A program made the position numbers and the translations under genes. Positions 9,016-18,487 of a stretch of DNA of 64,000 bases are shown piece by piece. Position 1 is the stretch's first letter. Each line of letters opens with the position of its first letter. Source of the stretch: Terrimicrobium sacchariphilum (GTDB lineage Bacteria; Verrucomicrobiota; Verrucomicrobiia; Chthoniobacterales; Terrimicrobiaceae); NCBI RefSeq assembly GCF_001613545.1, contig NZ_BDCO01000002.1, forward strand, positions 1,674,001 to 1,738,000. Reading direction: 5' to 3'. Under the pieces are notes generated by a model, which was given only the letters and a program-made list of their open reading frames with translations, searched no databases and was not told the origin of the DNA.

Positions 9016-10857
9016 ATGAGTAAGTGTCCCCTCACACTTCCGATGCTGTTGATTTGTGCCTCGGCGGCATTTGGACAGACCTCCCAAACCTGGAACTCCG
9101 ATGTGGCGGGTTCGCTATGGTCCGAAAATACAAACTGGAGTCCCAACGGCAGTCCGGCGGGAAATGACGTGATATTCGGAGATACTTACGGAAAGACAGC
9201 GAATTCCACCACGGTCGGAAATGTCGTCGATCAAAGCTATACGCTGAACTCACTGACGTATAATAATACGAATATCGCCGGAAATCCCTGGCAGGTCACC
9301 CAGATCAACTCTGGTGTCACGCTGACGCTGAATTCCTCGGCGACCACGGCGCCGAACCCCATTTTCTCCGTCGGCGGAGTGGCGGCAACGGTAACTAGCA
9401 TTCAAATGAGGGTGGCTATACGCGGAAGCGGCGCCCTGGTGATTGATGAAAGTTCTTCCAGTATCTCTGTGGGCGGGCCATCTTCAGGATCATCCGCGAT
9501 GCTGGATATGTCGGGGCTGTCGACCTTCAATGCCAACGTGGCGACCCTGAACTTCGGCGGTGATACGAGTCGGTCGACGGGATCGGTTTCCCTCGCAGAT
9601 GCCAATGTGCTGACGGCTTCCACTATGAACCTCGGCACCTCGACCGGCAGCACGAGCGGTGGAGCGGTGAGTGCGCTCACTCTGGGGCAGACCAATACGA
9701 TCAATATCTCGACGATCAATGTGGGCAGCAATTACGGTGGAGCTACGATTTCCTATCGTGCGAGCCTGATTGACGCGACGACGGTGATACGTGGGACGAG
9801 CGGAGGCTCCGCACGGGCCAATCTCAATATCGGAACATTCGCGAGCACCTTCGGCGTGAACAACTCCAAGAATGGGACAGTTGATCTACGTGGCGGCAGT
9901 ATTGATGCGTTAATTGATCAGATGAAGGTGGGAACCCGCTCTGAGTCAGGAGCCAACCTCGGCGGCAACACGACGGCCGGCTTTTATATGAAGCAGGGCA
10001 CCGTGGATGCAAACTCCCTGGTCGTGGGAAGGACCGCATATGGTTCCGGAACCCCGGGGAGTTTAGGGGCTCTCACCGCAACCATCGGCATCGAGGGCGG
10101 GTCCTTCCGTGTCAACGGAGATGTCAATATGGCAGAAAATGCCAGCGGGGTCGTTCCAGTGACCGCCTCCATTAATGTCTCGGTCACCGGATCGATGTCA
10201 GTCGGAGGCAATGTAACCATGGGAAGCAAGGCGGGAACAGCCGCCACGGTCGCCGCCAATGTCACGGTCTCGGGCGGCACGCTCCTGATCCAGGGAAATC
10301 TCACGGAGGGAGCAGGAGGCGATGGAGTCACGTCGACCGTCACAGTGAGCGGCGGCACCCTGAACATGGATCGTGGCAATATCGCGGTGGATACATTCAA
10401 CTTCACCTCGGGAAAGCTGAAGGACGTCGCGTCTTTCTCGGCAGGCACCTCTGGCGGTCTCAATGTGCAGAATGCATCCACTCTCGCCTATAGCCTGGAT
10501 GGATCGTTCACCAGCCTGGCTCTGGTGGGAACACTGACTTTGGGCGCAGCGTCAAACCTGGAGCTCACTCTTGCCAGTGGATTTACGCCCGGAGGGAGCT
10601 TTGTCCTGGTGGCGAATGACCAGTTGGATTCCATCACTGGAACATTTGCCAAGATCAACGGTTCGGCTTTTGGAGTTGGCAATACGTTTTATCTCAGCAA
10701 CGACATGGGGACTTTTGAATATCGCCTCAGCTACGCCGGAGGGGATGGAAATGATCTGGTCATTTCGGCTGTTCCCGAACCCGTCACTGGCGCTCTCTTC
10801 GTGGGTGCATTGGCCAGCCTGTGGATATTACGTCGACGTGCCACCTCGCAGGGTTAA
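9016..10857 (+). CDS. secreted repeat-rich protein with PEP-CTERM sorting signal
   Basis: The 613-residue protein has a short signal peptide (cleavage after AAFGQ, about residue 21), then WNSDVAGSLWSENTNW, typical of the first strand of autotransporter-associated beta-strand repeat proteins. The body is rich in Gly, Ser, Thr and Asn with recurring VSGGTL-type strands (about residues 410-450), which suggests a beta-solenoid. The C-terminus has VPEPVTGALFVGALASLW followed by LRRR, a PEP-CTERM tripartite signal recognised by an exosortase. It is probably a surface or matrix protein. It stands alone between a divergent gene and a terminator. Confidence 0.85.
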   Translation: MSKCPLTLPMLLICASAAFGQTSQTWNSDVAGSLWSENTNWSPNGSPAGNDVIFGDTYGKTANSTTVGNVVDQSYTLNSLTYNNTNIAGNPWQVTQINSGVTLTLNSSATTAPNPIFSVGGVAATVTSIQMRVAIRGSGALVIDESSSSISVGGPSSGSSAMLDMSGLSTFNANVATLNFGGDTSRSTGSVSLADANVLTASTMNLGTSTGSTSGGAVSALTLGQTNTINISTINVGSNYGGATISYRASLIDATTVIRGTSGGSARANLNIGTFASTFGVNNSKNGTVDLRGGSIDALIDQMKVGTRSESGANLGGNTTAGFYMKQGTVDANSLVVGRTAYGSGTPGSLGALTATIGIEGGSFRVNGDVNMAENASGVVPVTASINVSVTGSMSVGGNVTMGSKAGTAATVAANVTVSGGTLLIQGNLTEGAGGDGVTSTVTVSGGTLNMDRGNIAVDTFNFTSGKLKDVASFSAGTSGGLNVQNASTLAYSLDGSFTSLALVGTLTLGAASNLELTLASGFTPGGSFVLVANDQLDSITGTFAKINGSAFGVGNTFYLSNDMGTFEYRLSYAGGDGNDLVISAVPEPVTGALFVGALASLWILRRRATSQG

Positions 10858-10909
10858 GGGCTTTCCCCAAACCCGCCGGCATTGATCTGTCCTAGACGGC
10901 GGAAGAGGG

Positions 10910-10931
10910 GACGTGCGGTGAACTGCACGTC
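10910..10931. repeat. small inverted repeat
   Basis: GACGTGC (10910-10916) and GCACGTC (10925-10931) form a 7-bp perfect stem with an 8-base loop, about 50 bases after the PEP-CTERM gene. There is no following T-run, so its role is unclear. Confidence 0.4.
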
Positions 10932-11026
10932 GGTAGGGCGGCAGGGAGTTCATGTCGACTCGTTTGTCCAGGGGGCTCGGGCCTGCCTTGGGTACCGCGG
11001 GAGGTCTTCTTCATGATGCCTCAAGC

Positions 11027-11057
11027 AAAAAGGCGCGCTGAGGATAGCGCGCCTTTT
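11027..11057. terminator. bidirectional intrinsic terminator
   Basis: GGCGCGCT (11032-11039) pairs perfectly with AGCGCGCC (11046-11053) around a 6-base loop; the stem is flanked by an A-run on the left and TTTT on the right. It lies between the convergent PEP-CTERM gene and alginate-lyase-family gene and can serve both. Confidence 0.85.
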
Positions 11058-11083
11058 CCTGCCTTGGTAGCTCGAGATGAAGG

Positions 11084-12616
11084 TTACTTTGTCGGACCGG
11101 TATTCGAGTGAGTCAGCGTTTCCCAGGCGACATTACACCCGGTGGGCCACACGACGTTCTCGGCGCGGATGCCGGGTTCCACGGGAACCCAGGACCAGGA
11201 GCGCCCGTTGATTTCCTTGGTGAGGCAGGGACGCAGAGCCTTGTCGATAAGGGCCTTGGTTTTGGGCAGTTCCATGCCGAGGCGGTTGTGATAGTGATTG
11301 TAGCCAGCCTCCACGAACGACTGGATCGGCGTACCACGAACGCGGAAAAATACCGGAGGAACGGTTTCGTCAATACGTAATCCGGAGTTCAGCTCGAGGA
11401 ACTTCGTGAGCCTTTTCGCCTCCAGGGCATAGAGGTCGATGCCCTGGTGCCAGGCGATTTCCGCGCAGCTTACGAGCGCGGCAAATCCCAGGTCGCAATG
11501 GCCCAGGTCGCGGAATGTTTCCGCCGACAAGCCATCTACAAATGCCGCAGCCGGCGCGCCGTTCCAATGGCGACGACCCACACCGAAGTTTTCCTCCAGC
11601 TTGTAGAGCGAGGAATCGTCGCCCAGCTTGTTCTCCTTCATGACCGTCAGTATCTCCTGGTCGCGGAACATCCACTTTTTTCCCGGTGAGAGGGCGGCAA
11701 GCTCTTCATTGCTGGGCTTGGTCAGCCAGAAGTCGGGGCGGATTGGCTCAGGACCATCCTCTGTCAGGTAGATCCAGCAAGGCACGTAGCTGATCCACCG
11801 GTGCATGCCCTCGGCAAAGGCAGCCTTGTCATTGTTGAAGACGCCGATGGCCATCATAGCCTGACAGACGGAGAAGTACCGGTTCCCGAAGGCCATGCGA
11901 TTGTGAAAGATCGGCAGAAAGGCTTCCTCCAGCATTTCGGAAAAGGCGGCGATTTCGTCCTGTTTCCAGCCATCCCAGGTATAACGCATGATCTCGGCCG
12001 CCTCGGCAAACGTGCCTGCGAGCCAGGCTGCCTGCAGATACCAGTTTCCTCCCAGGTTTTCTCGCAGGATGCTCCAGTTATTCAGGATCGCCACCGCATT
12101 GCGGGCATATTGCTCGTTGCCGGTGAAGACCCACATGAGTGCCTGGGTATATGCCGCCTTGGCGTCCATCGAAGCGCCGCTGACCCCGCCATCTGCCGCT
12201 CCTGCGCCATTGATGCCGGAGCGGATGGTTTTCCGGGGGGTATTGGGTTTGTAGTCAAGCGCCGCCCAGAAGGAGTTCTTCATCTGCTCGAAGGCGCTCT
12301 TCCATGGCTCCTCTCCTGCGGCGATCTTGCCTTTTACAAACTCCAACTCCTCTCGGGTATTCAGGATGCCGGGATGGGTGAACTTCTCCGGGATGGCCGG
12401 GAGTTTGATGGGACGAGGGGTAAAGGACGGCCGGATCGCTGGAGTATCGGCAGGCTTTGGTGAAGCGTCGGACTCCGATGCGGGGTTATCGCTTTCCGGC
12501 GAGTCCGTCTCGGCTGCCTGCACTGAGGACAAGTGAGCGGAAAAGCCGAGGATCAAAAGTGCTGCAGCAACCTGGAGGCGGCGGGACATGCTCTGGAGTG
12601 GGGCGGGGAGTGGCAT
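11084..12616 (-). CDS. alginate-lyase-family (alpha/alpha toroid) protein, secreted
   Basis: The start at 12616 is preferred over one at 12655 because GAGGTG lies 8 bases before it and a signal peptide follows (ending VQA, about residue 34). The 510-residue protein has a Ser/Pro/Asp-rich linker and then an alginate-lyase-like helical domain: HPGILNTREELEFVKGKI, NWYLQAAWLAGTFAEAAEI and, near the end, VEAGYNHYHNRLGM with the Asn/His/Tyr cluster expected of this fold. Family members cleave uronic-acid polysaccharides by beta-elimination; the actual substrate is unknown. It is last in a three-gene minus-strand group with a deacetylase-like protein and an oxidoreductase. Confidence 0.8.
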   Translation of the reverse strand: MPLPAPLQSMSRRLQVAAALLILGFSAHLSSVQAAETDSPESDNPASESDASPKPADTPAIRPSFTPRPIKLPAIPEKFTHPGILNTREELEFVKGKIAAGEEPWKSAFEQMKNSFWAALDYKPNTPRKTIRSGINGAGAADGGVSGASMDAKAAYTQALMWVFTGNEQYARNAVAILNNWSILRENLGGNWYLQAAWLAGTFAEAAEIMRYTWDGWKQDEIAAFSEMLEEAFLPIFHNRMAFGNRYFSVCQAMMAIGVFNNDKAAFAEGMHRWISYVPCWIYLTEDGPEPIRPDFWLTKPSNEELAALSPGKKWMFRDQEILTVMKENKLGDDSSLYKLEENFGVGRRHWNGAPAAAFVDGLSAETFRDLGHCDLGFAALVSCAEIAWHQGIDLYALEAKRLTKFLELNSGLRIDETVPPVFFRVRGTPIQSFVEAGYNHYHNRLGMELPKTKALIDKALRPCLTKEINGRSWSWVPVEPGIRAENVVWPTGCNVAWETLTHSNTGPTK

Positions 12617-12713
12617 TACGATTTCACCTCTATCGTCGGGTTTCCAAATATGCAAATGTGGGGAAATTCTTCTTGTAGTACCTCAAGCGCACTGCTGTGC
12701 ATATCGCTATGGT

Positions 12714-14042
12714 CTATTTGGAGGCAAAATCGGAGGCCTTCACAAACTCCGCCTTTTGCGCGACTAGGAACTCGACGATTTTTATGAACTGATTCCAGCG
12801 GTCATCGTTCCAATGGGTGGGATGTCCCTGCATGACAAAGTATTCCGCGCCGCGGTTGTGGGCATATCCTTCGAGGAAGTCGGCATAATTTGGGATGAAG
12901 GTCGGGCTTTCGATCGTAACTGCATAACAGCGGCTCAGGACTTTCTTGCCGGCCGGTTGTTTGCCATTTCCGTACATCCAGACCTTGATGTCGGGGGATT
13001 CCTCCAGCACCTTTACGGTATTGGCGTCGGTGGCGTTAAAGGGTGCGCCGAAGGAAATGAACGGAAACCCGAGTTTCTCCCTCGCCAGTCGATTGGCATC
13101 GGCCATGTGAGCCTTCTGATGATCGAATCCGGTGCCGTTGAATTCCTGCACCTTTTTCCCCTCGGCGTTTGGTCCCTCGGCGTGATCATATCCGTGATTC
13201 CAGAACTCGATTTCCCCTGCCGCGTTGCGCTCCTTCGTCCACTGAAAAAACGCGGGAGCATCTTCCTCGAGTCCTTTGGCCACGATCCCAAACGTCACCG
13301 GGATGTTCTTTTCCTTGGCGTATTGAGCGACCTTGATCCACTTTGGGTGGACATTCCCGTTGCGCGGTCCGAAATCATCCAGCTTCAAAACGATGCGCGG
13401 CGCGGATTTGCCACGGTGGGGGTTGTCGGCGATCTCCTTCTCCAGGAGTGCAAGTCGTGCAGGGTCGGCGGGAGGGATTGGAGCTGCGCCATCGGCATCG
13501 CGCTGCATGGGCACGATCTCGCCCAGCTTTTTGACCATGAAGTCATCCAGCATGGCGGTGCCAGGATCGCTATTGGCGGCTGGAATGATCTGGATGCTGA
13601 GTGAGGCGGCATTTTCTGGAGCGGCCGCTGCCAGGATGGAGTTCTCCCAAAAAGGCCCTGCGCTCGTGCTGCCCGCGGGCCACTTGCGGATTTTTCCCAT
13701 GGCAGGCTTGAGGGTGCTGCCACTGGCATCTTTGAATATCATCTTTACCGCAACCCGGCCGCTCTCTTCCTTCGAACCAGTGCTCCAAAATTCCACGGCG
13801 TACGTTTCCCCCGGCTGAACGGGTAGCGGCGTGCTGGAGATCTGAAAATCCGACCCGGTTTTCACACGGAGACCCAGCGCGCCGAGGGATGCCGCCTCGG
13901 GGACGGCCTCGGCCGGAGCGCCCGGAGAAAGAGTCCATCCGCTCAATCCGTCCTCGAAACCTGCGTTGGCCAGAGGCAACAAGGTATCGGTGGCAATGGC
14001 GAGGGGAGTGGCCAGGAGAAAGGCCGCGATAAACCGTTTCAT
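12714..14042 (-). CDS. polysaccharide deacetylase-like protein with N-terminal carbohydrate-binding-like domain
   Basis: A signal peptide (MKRFIAAFLLATPLAIA) leads into a beta-sandwich of about 150 residues (NAGFEDGLSGWTLSPG at its start, a pattern of carbohydrate-binding modules), followed by a NodB-like domain. The latter shows KLDDFG (about residue 220) and HGYDH (about residue 285), corresponding to the metal-binding Asp-Asp and H-x3-H motifs of carbohydrate esterase family 4 and related hydrolases. The protein is 442 residues and probably acts in the periplasm or outside the cell. It sits between an oxidoreductase and an alginate-lyase-family gene on the same strand, so the three may act on one acetylated acidic glycan. 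Confidence 0.75.
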   Translation of the reverse strand: MKRFIAAFLLATPLAIATDTLLPLANAGFEDGLSGWTLSPGAPAEAVPEAASLGALGLRVKTGSDFQISSTPLPVQPGETYAVEFWSTGSKEESGRVAVKMIFKDASGSTLKPAMGKIRKWPAGSTSAGPFWENSILAAAAPENAASLSIQIIPAANSDPGTAMLDDFMVKKLGEIVPMQRDADGAAPIPPADPARLALLEKEIADNPHRGKSAPRIVLKLDDFGPRNGNVHPKWIKVAQYAKEKNIPVTFGIVAKGLEEDAPAFFQWTKERNAAGEIEFWNHGYDHAEGPNAEGKKVQEFNGTGFDHQKAHMADANRLAREKLGFPFISFGAPFNATDANTVKVLEESPDIKVWMYGNGKQPAGKKVLSRCYAVTIESPTFIPNYADFLEGYAHNRGAEYFVMQGHPTHWNDDRWNQFIKIVEFLVAQKAEFVKASDFASK

Positions 14043-14137
14043 TCCTCAATGATCGAAGAGTTCGCGTCGCGGATAAATCCAAATGGCGGGAGCATTTTGT
14101 TCGTCCTGTAGACGGATGCTCCTTTCGGCCGGCGGAT

Positions 14138-15865
14138 TCAGTGGGTGGCCGACATCGGGGAGGGCCAATCGAGGATCTGATGATCAGCGAGTAGCTTCTC
14201 GCGGAGTTCCGTATAAGGGAGGGACTGGAGGGAACTGCCGCGATCCATCGCGAGGCAGGCCGCAGTCGCAGCGGATTGCCCGAGCACCATGAAAACCGGC
14301 TCCATGCGCATGGAGCCATAGGCGGCATGCGTGGCGGAGGCGCAGACGGGAACGAGCAGATTTCGGCATTCCTCCTCCTTGGGGATGATCGCACGATAGC
14401 TGATGCCGTACGGACCTGGGAGCTGGACAAACATGCCGCCCTCGTTTTTCACGAAACCCTTGGGAGAGATGGTATGGCGGATCGCATGGGAGTCCATGGC
14501 GTACGAACCCAGACCGACCGGATCGGAGACCGGGTCTTTGCCCAAAGCCGTATTCTCCGTGACCACGTAGTCGGCAACCATGCGACGCGCTTCGCGGATG
14601 TAAAGCTGATGCGGCCAGTTTCCCGTACGGTTGAACTCATCCCGCGCGAGCCCCCAGGGGGCATAAAAGTCCCGGATTTCCTGGGGGACGCGAGGGTGAT
14701 TCTGGAGAGTCCACATAAAGCCGCGCTGGTATTGCTCATGGGCCTTGATGATTTTTTCGCGAGTTGCGTAATCCGCCTCCGGGTATGCAGCGCTCATTCC
14801 GATGAAATCGGTGGAGACGTATCCGAGGTTGTTGGAGTCGGTCTTGCGATTAGGCAGGAGATCCAGGGTGATGAATCGCTTCGTTCCGATTTCCAGGGCG
14901 CGCAGCAGGAGTTCGTATTGGCTCTCATCGTAATCGGCAGGCTTTTCGATCGCGACGCGGTTCTCCGGCACGTCTGTGAGGCACATGCGGAAATTATACG
15001 CTTGGACACCCCTATCTCCCTCACCGGGAGGGAGGCCGTGGTCGGGTTCCACCCGGGGAAGCAGTCCGCTGGCGGGGTCGCCCTTGATGCGGTAGGGATC
15101 GATGCCTTCGGGGAACTTCGCCGGGCTCAACAGCGAGCGAACTCCATTATTGGTCTCTTGGTAGCGGCTGTTGGGTTCGCGCCCCACGATATACGAGACA
15201 CCGGCTGCGGCCAGAAGGTCACCCTCGTAGGAGGCATCGATGAACATGCGCCCATCGAATGTGCGGCCAGATTCCATTGTGATGGAGGAGATGGTCTGGT
15301 TTCCTTTGTGGACGCCCGCCGTGCGGTTCAGTCGCTCGCTGCGTACGATGGTGATGTGAGGATCTGCCGCCAATTGTTCGAAAAGAGACTCCGCCACTCC
15401 GGGCTCGACGATCCACATCGTTTCATCGCCTTCGGCGAGCTTGCCATGCTGGCCGGGCATGGAGCGCCGGGGTTCCCATTTCCACGAGTCATCCTTCTGA
15501 TAATGCTGCCATACGCGATGAAAGTACTCGCGGGCGATGCCTCCAATCGTGCTGGGATCGCCGACATCGACCCACCCGAGGCCCCCAGCGGTCATTCCTC
15601 CCAGCCGGCCACCCGGTTCGATGAGCGTCACGGACTTTCCCATGCGAGCTCCTTGAAGCGCCGCGGCTACGCCTGCTGGCGTACCTCCGTAAATGACGAG
15701 ATCGGAAGAACTGCCCTTTGCGCAGGAAATTGGGGAAAGGCCGACGATCACCGAGAGGGCCAGCGTCATGCACGCGATGTATCTGGCGGGAAGAGATGGT
15801 ATGAACCGGGAGGTCGCGAGAACCATGAGTCCCTTTTTAGGGAAAGTGTCGCAGATTGCCAACAT
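14138..15865 (-). CDS. FAD-dependent oxidoreductase
   Basis: The N-terminal hydrophobic segment (about residues 33-50) is followed by DLVIYGGTPAGVAAALQGA, a Rossmann dinucleotide-binding loop with the altered G-G-T-P-A-G pattern, and RLGGMTAGGLG. This is the layout of the FAD-dependent oxidoreductases often found in verrucomicrobial and planctomycete glycan loci, whose substrate is usually unknown. The 575-residue start at 15865 has AGGAAG nine bases upstream; an alternative start at 15826 would shorten it by 13 residues. A promoter with a variant of the ATATCGATAT palindrome lies about 60 bases upstream of the start. Confidence 0.8.
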   Translation of the reverse strand: MLAICDTFPKKGLMVLATSRFIPSLPARYIACMTLALSVIVGLSPISCAKGSSSDLVIYGGTPAGVAAALQGARMGKSVTLIEPGGRLGGMTAGGLGWVDVGDPSTIGGIAREYFHRVWQHYQKDDSWKWEPRRSMPGQHGKLAEGDETMWIVEPGVAESLFEQLAADPHITIVRSERLNRTAGVHKGNQTISSITMESGRTFDGRMFIDASYEGDLLAAAGVSYIVGREPNSRYQETNNGVRSLLSPAKFPEGIDPYRIKGDPASGLLPRVEPDHGLPPGEGDRGVQAYNFRMCLTDVPENRVAIEKPADYDESQYELLLRALEIGTKRFITLDLLPNRKTDSNNLGYVSTDFIGMSAAYPEADYATREKIIKAHEQYQRGFMWTLQNHPRVPQEIRDFYAPWGLARDEFNRTGNWPHQLYIREARRMVADYVVTENTALGKDPVSDPVGLGSYAMDSHAIRHTISPKGFVKNEGGMFVQLPGPYGISYRAIIPKEEECRNLLVPVCASATHAAYGSMRMEPVFMVLGQSAATAACLAMDRGSSLQSLPYTELREKLLADHQILDWPSPMSATH

Positions 15866-15910
15866 GCAAGCCGTCTTCCTGTAGATCGATCCCCTCCTTG
15901 CCGAAGAGGA

Positions 15911-15949
15911 ATAAATGTGTTGATTATATTTATATATCGATACATTTAT
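15911..15949. repeat. inverted repeat spanning the divergent promoter
   Basis: ATAAATGT (15911-15918) and its reverse complement ACATTTAT (15942-15949) bracket the -10 region and the palindrome variant in the oxidoreductase/sulfatase divergent region. The arms are 8 bp, perfect, with a 23-base interval. Confidence 0.5.
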
Positions 15950-15958
15950 GTGTGTGAA
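15929..15958 (-). promoter_or_regulatory. promoter with operator variant (site 1), FAD oxidoreductase operon
   Basis: On the minus strand TTCACA (15958-15953) and TATAAA (15934-15929) are spaced by 18 bases. The decamer GTATCGATAT (15943-15934) ends on the first T of the -10 hexamer, the same register as in the galactose locus. The site could also influence the divergent sulfatase gene. Confidence 0.6.
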
Positions 15959-16050
15959 CGCTCCGCCCGGTCGGATGTTCGGTGTGCTATATCGCGATGT
16001 GCCGGAACGATTCCCCCCTCACGGAGTCATCACAGAGTCGTCGGAAAGAG

Positions 16051-17496
16051 ATGGGAAAAATGAAATCCAATTTGGTGGCCAAGCGCGCGTTTGGTGGAAT
16101 CTCGAGAGCAGGAAAGGCGGGGAAGGCGCTGGCATGCCTCGCCGCGATGTGGGGCTTGCATGGCGGACTCGAGGCCGCCGAGGGCAAACCGAATATCATC
16201 TTCATCCTGGCCGATGACCTGGGATATGGAGATCTCGGCTCCTATGGGCAGACAAAGGTGCAGACGCCCGCACTCGATCAGATGGCCAAAGAGGGGATGC
16301 GGTTCACGCAGTTTTACGCGGGAGCCACGGTATGCGCCCCTTCTCGATCGGTCTTGCTGACAGGATTGCATGGAGGGCATACGGCGGTGCGTGCGCTGCC
16401 GTATCATGCCGTCCCGCCTTACAAGGATGGTGAGCCGCCCATCCCCGCCAGCGCTCCGTCGTTGGGCACACTCGCAAAAGATGCGGGATACAGCACCGCA
16501 ATCATTGGCAAGTGGGGCTTGGGGGCAGTCGGTAGCGAGGGCGATCCCAACAAGCAGGGCTTCGAGCTGGCTTACGGGTACATCGATCACGGAGAGGCGC
16601 ATAATTACTACCCGAAATTCCTCTGGCGCAATGGCGCGAAGGAGCCTGCGAGCGGGTACTCGCACGATCGCTTCACCGAGGAGGCACTGAAGTTTCTCAA
16701 TACCAACAAGGACAAGCCCTTTTTTATCTATCTCCCCTACACGATTCCGCACTTCAACCTCAACCCGCCTTCAGTCGATCCATATGCGGAAAAGGACTGG
16801 CCGCAGGTGGGTAAGCAGCGGGCTGCGATGATCACCCGACTGGACCGCGATGTCGGCAGGATCCTCGATGAACTGAAGAAGCTGGGTATCGCGGACAATA
16901 CGCTGGTCCTCTTTACCAGTGACAATGGTCCGACGCCAGAGAGTGGCGCACCGTTGGAGCTCTTCAACTCCGCAGGCGGCCTGCGCGGCATCAAGCGGGA
17001 TCTCTACGAGGGAGGAATTCGCGTGCCGTTGATTGCGTGGTGGCCGGGGACGGTTCCTTCCGACACCACATCGGATTTCGTCGGGAGCTTTTGCGACGTC
17101 CTGCCGACTCTGGCCCAGGTGGAGGGAGTACCCATTCCTCCCGGCATGGACGGAGTCTCCATGCTGCCGGAGTTGAAAGGAAAGCACCCGGAGCAGCAGC
17201 AACACACCGTGCTGTACTGGGAGACGGTGGAAAAAGGCGGAGCCCAGGCTGTCCGTATGGGGCGATGGAAGGGCGTGCTCAAGGGAATCTGCTCCAAGTC
17301 GCCAGGGAAATTTGAACTCTATGATCTCAATACGGACCCGGCCGAGAAAACCGACCTCGCCGCCCAGCATCCAGAGCAGGTAAAAATCCTGATGGAGGCC
17401 ATCAAAAAGGAACATGTCACCTCGCCAATTTTCCCGCTCAATGTCGAGGAGCGGCAGGCAGCGCAAGCGACCAATGCCCGGGTTCCCTCTCCCTGA
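16051..17496 (+). CDS. type I sulfatase, secreted
   Basis: From ATG 16051 the protein has 481 residues, with an N-terminal signal-like segment (about residues 22-43, ending EAA) and NIIFILADDLGYGD, the metal-binding start of S1-family sulfatases. Cys95 in VCAPSRSVLLTG is the C-x-P-S-R sequence that is converted to formylglycine. DNGP (about residue 290) is a further family motif. It removes sulfate esters from a carbohydrate or other substrate after maturation by a formylglycine-generating or anSME-type enzyme not seen here. ATG at 16060 is an equally possible start. It diverges from the FAD oxidoreductase. Confidence 0.9.
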   Translation: MGKMKSNLVAKRAFGGISRAGKAGKALACLAAMWGLHGGLEAAEGKPNIIFILADDLGYGDLGSYGQTKVQTPALDQMAKEGMRFTQFYAGATVCAPSRSVLLTGLHGGHTAVRALPYHAVPPYKDGEPPIPASAPSLGTLAKDAGYSTAIIGKWGLGAVGSEGDPNKQGFELAYGYIDHGEAHNYYPKFLWRNGAKEPASGYSHDRFTEEALKFLNTNKDKPFFIYLPYTIPHFNLNPPSVDPYAEKDWPQVGKQRAAMITRLDRDVGRILDELKKLGIADNTLVLFTSDNGPTPESGAPLELFNSAGGLRGIKRDLYEGGIRVPLIAWWPGTVPSDTTSDFVGSFCDVLPTLAQVEGVPIPPGMDGVSMLPELKGKHPEQQQHTVLYWETVEKGGAQAVRMGRWKGVLKGICSKSPGKFELYDLNTDPAEKTDLAAQHPEQVKILMEAIKKEHVTSPIFPLNVEERQAAQATNARVPSP

Positions 17497-17653
17497 ATTG
17501 ATCGGGCCGCGGCGGGTCGAGGTAGATCCAATGAGAGGCTGATGCCAGAGGACGATCCTCCCTCTATCCCATAGTGTGAAGAGGGCTGGTGAGAAGTCTG
17601 CTTGGTGTCACCCGGGGTTACTTGATAAGAAGTTCCAAGCGGGCAGCCGCCTC

Positions 17654-18460
17654 ATGAAAATCTATCTGCATACTATCGCCTTGGAACCGGCGCGCTGGAC
17701 CCCGCAGCGGGTTTCGCAAACGCTTCCGGTTCTCCTTCCACTTATCGCGGAGGCTGGATTTCCGGAAGTGGAAATCTTCGAGCCGCATCTGACCGCCGAG
17801 ACGATCTCCTCCGAGATCCGGGATGCTTTTGCCAGCAATAATATCACCCCGGTAATTCTCAGCTCCTATCTGAATCTCAACCCAACCGTTACCACGGACT
17901 CCCAGGTCGATTCCCTGGTTGATCAGATTGCCGAACGCATCGAATTTTACGGCTTTCAGAAGATTCGCCTCTTTCCCGGCGCGGGAATGAAGCCGGATGA
18001 TGCCGAGGGCGTGCAGGCGCTCCGGGAAAGGTTGCAGCGTGTCGCTGCACGCATTCCCGACACGGAGATCCTACTCGAAACCCATGATGGTTCCGTGGCG
18101 GACGATCCGCGTGCGCTCGTACGACTGGTCGAGGAAATCGCCAATCCGAAGGTGGGGCTTCTGTTTCAACCGACTTTTTTCAAGGATGTGGACCTTATCC
18201 GGGAGCAACTTGAGTTGGAAAAGCCGTACATCCGGCACATTCACCTTCAGAACCGGAAGCCGGATGTGTCGTTCGAAACCATGGAGGCTGGTGTTGTGCC
18301 TTGGGGCGAGCTTCTCAGTGGCATCGCAGACGGAGTGGAGGCCACGATGGAATTTGTTCCTGTGGGCATTTGCGGCGTCGAGAGCTTTGATCTCGCAAAA
18401 ACCATCGAAGAGGCCAGAAGCGAGGTTGCCTATGTGCGGCAGTTGCTGGCCAAGGCATAA
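17654..18460 (+). CDS. sugar phosphate isomerase/epimerase (TIM barrel)
   Basis: The start MKIYLHTIALEP at 17654 fits the first beta-strand of the xylose-isomerase-like TIM barrel. Residues such as EVEIFEPH (about 40), RLFPGAG (about 115), LLETHDGS (about 145) and HIHLQNRKPD (about 197) are positioned as the metal- and substrate-binding strands of AP-endonuclease-2-type isomerases/epimerases. The 268-residue protein has no signal peptide and is expected in the cytoplasm. It lies between a sulfatase and a transporter in the same direction, so a role in catabolism of an imported sugar is likely, but the substrate is unknown. Confidence 0.78.
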   Translation: MKIYLHTIALEPARWTPQRVSQTLPVLLPLIAEAGFPEVEIFEPHLTAETISSEIRDAFASNNITPVILSSYLNLNPTVTTDSQVDSLVDQIAERIEFYGFQKIRLFPGAGMKPDDAEGVQALRERLQRVAARIPDTEILLETHDGSVADDPRALVRLVEEIANPKVGLLFQPTFFKDVDLIREQLELEKPYIRHIHLQNRKPDVSFETMEAGVVPWGELLSGIADGVEATMEFVPVGICGVESFDLAKTIEEARSEVAYVRQLLAKA

Positions 18461-18487
18461 AGTCCGACGGGCGAGAGCGACTGCGGG

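Noticed and set aside
11084-12616. Naming this protein a true alginate lyase
   Set aside because: The fold is shared by lyases for several uronic-acid polysaccharides and the locus gives no evidence of alginate use, so only the family is stated.
12701-12710. ATATCGCTAT between the deacetylase-like and alginate-lyase-family genes
   Set aside because: It is identical to the variant at 30669, but no -10 follows in register on either strand, so it is not counted as an operator; mentioned only as a possible weak site.
14276-16063. A long plus-strand frame opposite the FAD oxidoreductase gene
   Set aside because: The minus-strand protein has a Rossmann loop and family motifs; the plus frame also runs through the promoter region at 15929-15958, which a real gene would not.
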